Assembly: GCA_046483565.1 (NCBI GenBank)
Contig: JAWOCZ010000148.1
Location: 1-24,678, forward strand
DNA length: 24,678 nucleotides
Reading direction: 5' to 3'
From: T1Sed10-7 sp046483565
GTDB lineage: Bacteria; Actinomycetota; Nitriliruptoria; Nitriliruptorales; Nitriliruptoraceae
Position numbers and translations under genes: made by a program. The notes beneath the pieces are model-generated. The model was not told the DNA's origin. It searched no databases and saw only the letters and a list, made by a program, of their open reading frames with translations. Below are positions 22,601 through 24,678 of the stretch, piece after piece; the stretch's first letter is position 1; every line of letters begins with the position of its first letter.

Positions 22601-24300
22601 ACCTCCAGATCAAGATGGCCCAGGGCGCCAAGCCCGGCGAGGGTGGGCAGCTCCCCGGCCAGAAGGTCTGGCCGTGGATCGCCAAGACCCGGTACTCCAC
22701 CCCGGGGGTGGGCCTGATCAGTCCGCCGCCGCACCACGACATCTACTCGATCGAGGACCTCAAGCAGCTCATCCACGACCTGAAGAACGCGAACCCGTCG
22801 GCGCGTGTGCACGTTAAGCTCGTCGCCGAGGTCGGCGTCGGCACGGTCGCCGCCGGGGTCTCCAAGGCCAATGCCGACGTGGTGCTGATCTCCGGGCACG
22901 ACGGCGGGACCGGGGCCTCCCCGCTCAACTCGCTCAAGCACGCCGGTGGACCGTGGGAGCTCGGCCTGGCCGAGACCCAGCAGACGCTGCTCAAGAACGG
23001 CCTGCGGGACCGCATCAGCGTCCAGGTCGACGGGCAGCTCAAGACCGGGCGCGACGTGATCATCGCCGCCCTGCTCGGTGCCGAGGAGTTCGGCTTCTCG
23101 ACCGCCCCGCTGGTGGTCTCCGGGTGCATCATGATGCGGGTGTGCCACCTCGACACCTGCCCCGTCGGCGTCGCCACCCAGAAGCCGGAGCTCAGGGCCC
23201 GCTACACCGGCAAGCCGGAGTTCGTCGAGACCTTCTTCACCTACATCGCCGAGGAGGTCCGCGAGCACCTCGCTGCCCTGGGCTTCCGCTCCCTGGACGA
23301 GGCGATCGGCGCGGTCGACGCCCTCGACATCACCCCGGCGCTGGAACACTACAAGGCACGGGGTCTCGACCTGTCCCCGATCCTCCACGTGCCCGAGTCC
23401 CCGTGGGAGCAGGACCGGCACTGCACCAAGACGCAGGACCACGGGCTCGAGAAGGCGTTGGACAACGAGCTGATCCGGCGCGCGGCGCCGGCGCTGGAGG
23501 ACCAGCAGCCGGTCACCATCGAGGTGGCGATCAGCAACGGCAACCGCACCGTCGGCACGCTGCTCGGCCACGAGCTCACGAAGCGCTACGGCGGGCTCGG
23601 GCTGCCCGACGACACGATCGACATCACGCTGACCGGATCCGCCGGGCAGAGCTTCGGGGCCTTCGTGCCGCGGGGCATCACGCTGCGGCTGTTCGGCGAC
23701 GCCAACGACTTCGTCGGCAAGGGCCTGTCCGGCGGCCGACTCGTCGTGCGACCACCACGTCGCACCCACCCCGGCTTCGTGGCCGAGGACAGCATCATCG
23801 CCGGCAACGTCATGCTGTACGGCGCCACCGGTGGGGCCGCGTACGTCCGCGGGGTGGTCGGCGAACGGTTCTGTGTCCGCAACTCCGGTGCGGTGGCGGT
23901 GGTCGAGGGCGTGGGCGACCACGGCTGCGAGTACATGACCGGTGGTCGCGCGGTGGTGCTCGGCGGGACCGGCCGAAACTTCGGCGCCGGGATGTCCGGC
24001 GGGATCGCCTACGTCTACGACCCCGACAACACCTTCAGCACCCGCGTCAACGCGGAGATGGTCGATCTCGATCTCCTCGATGAGGACGATCAGCGCTGGC
24101 TCCGCGAGGAGGTCCGTGTCCACGAGGAGCTGACCGGCTCCCCGGTGGCCGCCGGGCTGCTCGCGGCCTGGCACACCGAGGTCCGCCGCTTCAAGAAGGT
24201 GATGCCGCGCGACTACAAGCGGGTGCTCGAGGCCAGCCGGCTCGCCGAGGAGGAGGGCCGCGATGTGAACGAGGCGATCATGGCCTCGGCACGCGGCTGA
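19669..24300 (+). CDS. gltB: Glutamate synthase (NADPH-type) large subunit
   Basis: GltB takes the amide of glutamine and transfers it to 2-oxoglutarate, making glutamate in the GS-GOGAT route of ammonia assimilation. The 1543-residue protein has a 34-residue propeptide before Cys35 (FEHDACGVAFV), the catalytic N-terminal Cys of the class II glutaminase domain. A central domain and the FMN-binding synthase barrel (GHDGGTGASPLNS from residue 1076) follow. The 3Fe-4S cysteines are 1153, 1159 and 1164 (CIMMRVCHLDTC). The C-terminal GXGXG beta-helix domain ends with GRNFGAGMSGG. The start ATG 19669 has CAGGGG 5 nt upstream and leaves a typical propeptide; the upstream in-frame extension has no coding support. 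gltD follows after 81 bp. Confidence 0.97.
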   Translation: MSVPAVPTSTHHVAPVATRASTSGLYDPRFEHDACGVAFVVDLEGRASHDMVVKGLTALRNLDHRGATGAEDNVGDGAGILLQVPDAYFRAVCDFELPPVGTYAVGLAFLPREPAAAERVAAAIERIVGEEDLRVVGWRDTPVDNTAIGSMARDVEPTFRHLFVAAADGQPPLSGLDLERRAYVVRKRIEHEISRSHHPETADPGDEVYFPSLSGRTLVYKGMLTSLQLADFFLDLGDERLTSSLALVHSRFSTNTFPSWPLAHPYRVVAHNGEINTVMGNRNWMRAREGTLASEVFGERLSRALPIMTPDASDTASFDECLELLHLGGRSLPHAVLMMIPEAWENHTSMADERRDFYAFHAALMEPWDGPASIAFTDGTVIGAVLDRNGLRPSRYWVTEDGLVVMASEVGVLDLDPSTVVAKGRLQPGRMFLVDTEQGRIVADEELKADLAAAEPYGRWLADGLLHLDDLPDRTLLNPQHSSVVRRQRTFGYTTEELKIILAPMARIGAEPIGSMGTDTPIAVLSERSRLLFDYFAQLFAQVTNPPLDAIREELVTSMAGTIGPETNLLAPGPASCRQIVLPRPILSNEELAKILYVNEDGEAPGFQPFAIDGLYPVAEGAQGLERALDEVCAAVSAAIADGAKIIVLSDRYSNAELAPIPSLLLTGAVHHHLIRERTRTQVGLVVESGDAREVHHMALLIGFGAAAINPYMAFETIDDLVDQGMLAGLSREEARRNYRKACAKGVIKIMSKMGISTVASYTGAQVFEAIGLSQELVDRYFTGTTTKLGGIGLEEIAREVAERHGFAHLDRPEEAAHRDLWAGGEYQWRREGEHHLFNPETVFKLQHGTRSKRYEIFKEYTSLVDDQSERLMTLRGMFRFAAEGRPPVPIEEVEPASAIVTRFSTGAMSYGSISAEAHETLAVAMNRLGAKSNTGEGGEDAERFTADANGDLRRSAIKQVASGRFGVTSEYLTNADDLQIKMAQGAKPGEGGQLPGQKVWPWIAKTRYSTPGVGLISPPPHHDIYSIEDLKQLIHDLKNANPSARVHVKLVAEVGVGTVAAGVSKANADVVLISGHDGGTGASPLNSLKHAGGPWELGLAETQQTLLKNGLRDRISVQVDGQLKTGRDVIIAALLGAEEFGFSTAPLVVSGCIMMRVCHLDTCPVGVATQKPELRARYTGKPEFVETFFTYIAEEVREHLAALGFRSLDEAIGAVDALDITPALEHYKARGLDLSPILHVPESPWEQDRHCTKTQDHGLEKALDNELIRRAAPALEDQQPVTIEVAISNGNRTVGTLLGHELTKRYGGLGLPDDTIDITLTGSAGQSFGAFVPRGITLRLFGDANDFVGKGLSGGRLVVRPPRRTHPGFVAEDSIIAGNVMLYGATGGAAYVRGVVGERFCVRNSGAVAVVEGVGDHGCEYMTGGRAVVLGGTGRNFGAGMSGGIAYVYDPDNTFSTRVNAEMVDLDLLDEDDQRWLREEVRVHEELTGSPVAAGLLAAWHTEVRRFKKVMPRDYKRVLEASRLAEEEGRDVNEAIMASARG

Positions 24301-24381
24301 GCACCACCGACCATCGCGCGGCCACCTCGCACGCCGGTCGGTACGACCGCGTCTTAGACGACGCAGACGACAGGGATCATG

Positions 24382-24678
24382 ATGGGTGACGTCCAGGGCT
24401 TCCTCAAGCACCAGCGCGAGCTGCCGGCCCGGCGGCCGGTCGACGACCGGCTCGGTGACTGGCGCGAGGTCTACCTCCCGATCGCCCAGGAGACGCTCAA
24501 GACCCAGGCCAGCCGGTGCATGGACTGCGGGATCCCCTTCTGCAACGACGGGTGCCCGCTCGGCAACCTCATCCCGGACTGGAACGATCTGGTCTACCGC
24601 GACCACTGGCAGGCGGCGATCGAGCGGCTGCACGCCACCAACAACTTCCCGGAGTTCACCGGTCGGCTCTGCCCGGCC
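24382..24678 (+). CDS. gltD: Glutamate synthase small subunit, N-terminal part (3' end outside window)
   Basis: GltD passes electrons from NAD(P)H through FAD and 4Fe-4S clusters to GltB. The visible 99 residues start MGDVQGFLKHQRE, typical of the family. They contain RCMDCGIPFCNDGCPLGN, with Cys46, Cys49, Cys54 and Cys58 for a 4Fe-4S cluster, then the LIPDWNDLVYRDHW and NNFPEFTGRLCPA block. The FAD and NAD(P)H domains lie beyond the right edge. Two ATG codons are adjacent (24379 and 24382). The second is preferred because AGGG lies 6 nt upstream, against 3 nt for the first. The 81-bp gap after gltB holds only a small CGGTCG/CGACCG hairpin (24335-24349). Confidence 0.95.
   Translation, partial: MGDVQGFLKHQRELPARRPVDDRLGDWREVYLPIAQETLKTQASRCMDCGIPFCNDGCPLGNLIPDWNDLVYRDHWQAAIERLHATNNFPEFTGRLCPA

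Noticed and set aside
24335..24349. Regulatory hairpin between gltB and gltD
   Set aside because: A 6-bp stem with a 3-nt loop is common by chance at this GC content, and no start, stop or ribosome-binding site is involved.
20839..24633. Very long open frame on the minus strand opposite gltB (over 1200 codons), and other long antisense frames such as 4003-5868 and 1400-3196 on the plus strand
   Set aside because: These are shadows created by high third-position GC in the real genes. Their translations are low-complexity Arg/Gly/Asp-rich sequence with no family motifs, whereas the opposite strand has clear conserved proteins.

Overview
The window is 24.7 kb of very GC-rich, gene-dense chromosome. 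The gene content and order point to an actinobacterium (Actinomycetota). The minus-strand run rsmI-tatD-rpfB-rsmA-ispE is the classic actinobacterial resuscitation-promoting-factor locus, start codons are often GTG, and candidate -10 boxes fit the actinobacterial TAnnnT pattern. I cannot name the genus; a deep-branching high-GC lineage is possible, but that is a guess. I see no transposon, phage, CRISPR array or replication origin. Most of the window is core metabolism.

Layout. (1) 1-1000, plus strand: the 3' end of a P-type cation ATPase, then a small cupredoxin lipoprotein. (2) 1057-7439, minus strand: rsmI, tatD, two tandem rpfB-type genes, rsmA, ispE and a tRNA-Gln. This cluster handles rRNA methylation, nuclease activity, cell-wall remodelling and isoprenoid synthesis. 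The usual single rpfB is duplicated here, and a perfect 28-bp palindrome separates the copies. (3) 7611-11777, plus strand: a membrane-anchored alpha/beta hydrolase overlapping a GNAT acetyltransferase, then a NatA/NatB-like ABC exporter pair. (4) 11774-13681, plus strand: leuA with a compact upstream control region. It contains a promoter, a 16-residue leader peptide with four consecutive Leu codons, an 11-bp stem-loop, and a leuA Shine-Dalgarno sequence complementary to the Leu codons. (5) 13694-15705, minus strand: an ABC permease and an ABC ATPase whose N-terminus is a two-helix PLDc_N domain, a fused version of the Bacillus yxlE-yxlF-yxlG arrangement. (6) 15814-18491, minus strand: a ferrous-iron uptake operon feoA-feoB(G domain)-feoB(membrane domain)-feoC. 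FeoB is split into two proteins joined by stop/start overlaps, and a candidate DtxR/IdeR iron box lies upstream. (7) 18492-18795: a divergent control region with short tandem repeats, a nested stem-loop and 21-bp direct repeats. (8) 18796-24678, plus strand: a hemolysin III (PAQR) membrane protein, then gltB and the start of gltD (glutamate synthase).

The items most worth a second look are the leuA leader, with its possible leaderless translation and translational attenuation, the translationally coupled split FeoB, the PLDc_N-ABC ATPase fusion, and the tandem rpfB pair with its palindrome. Function calls rest on motif recognition by eye. No alignment, folding or database search was run.
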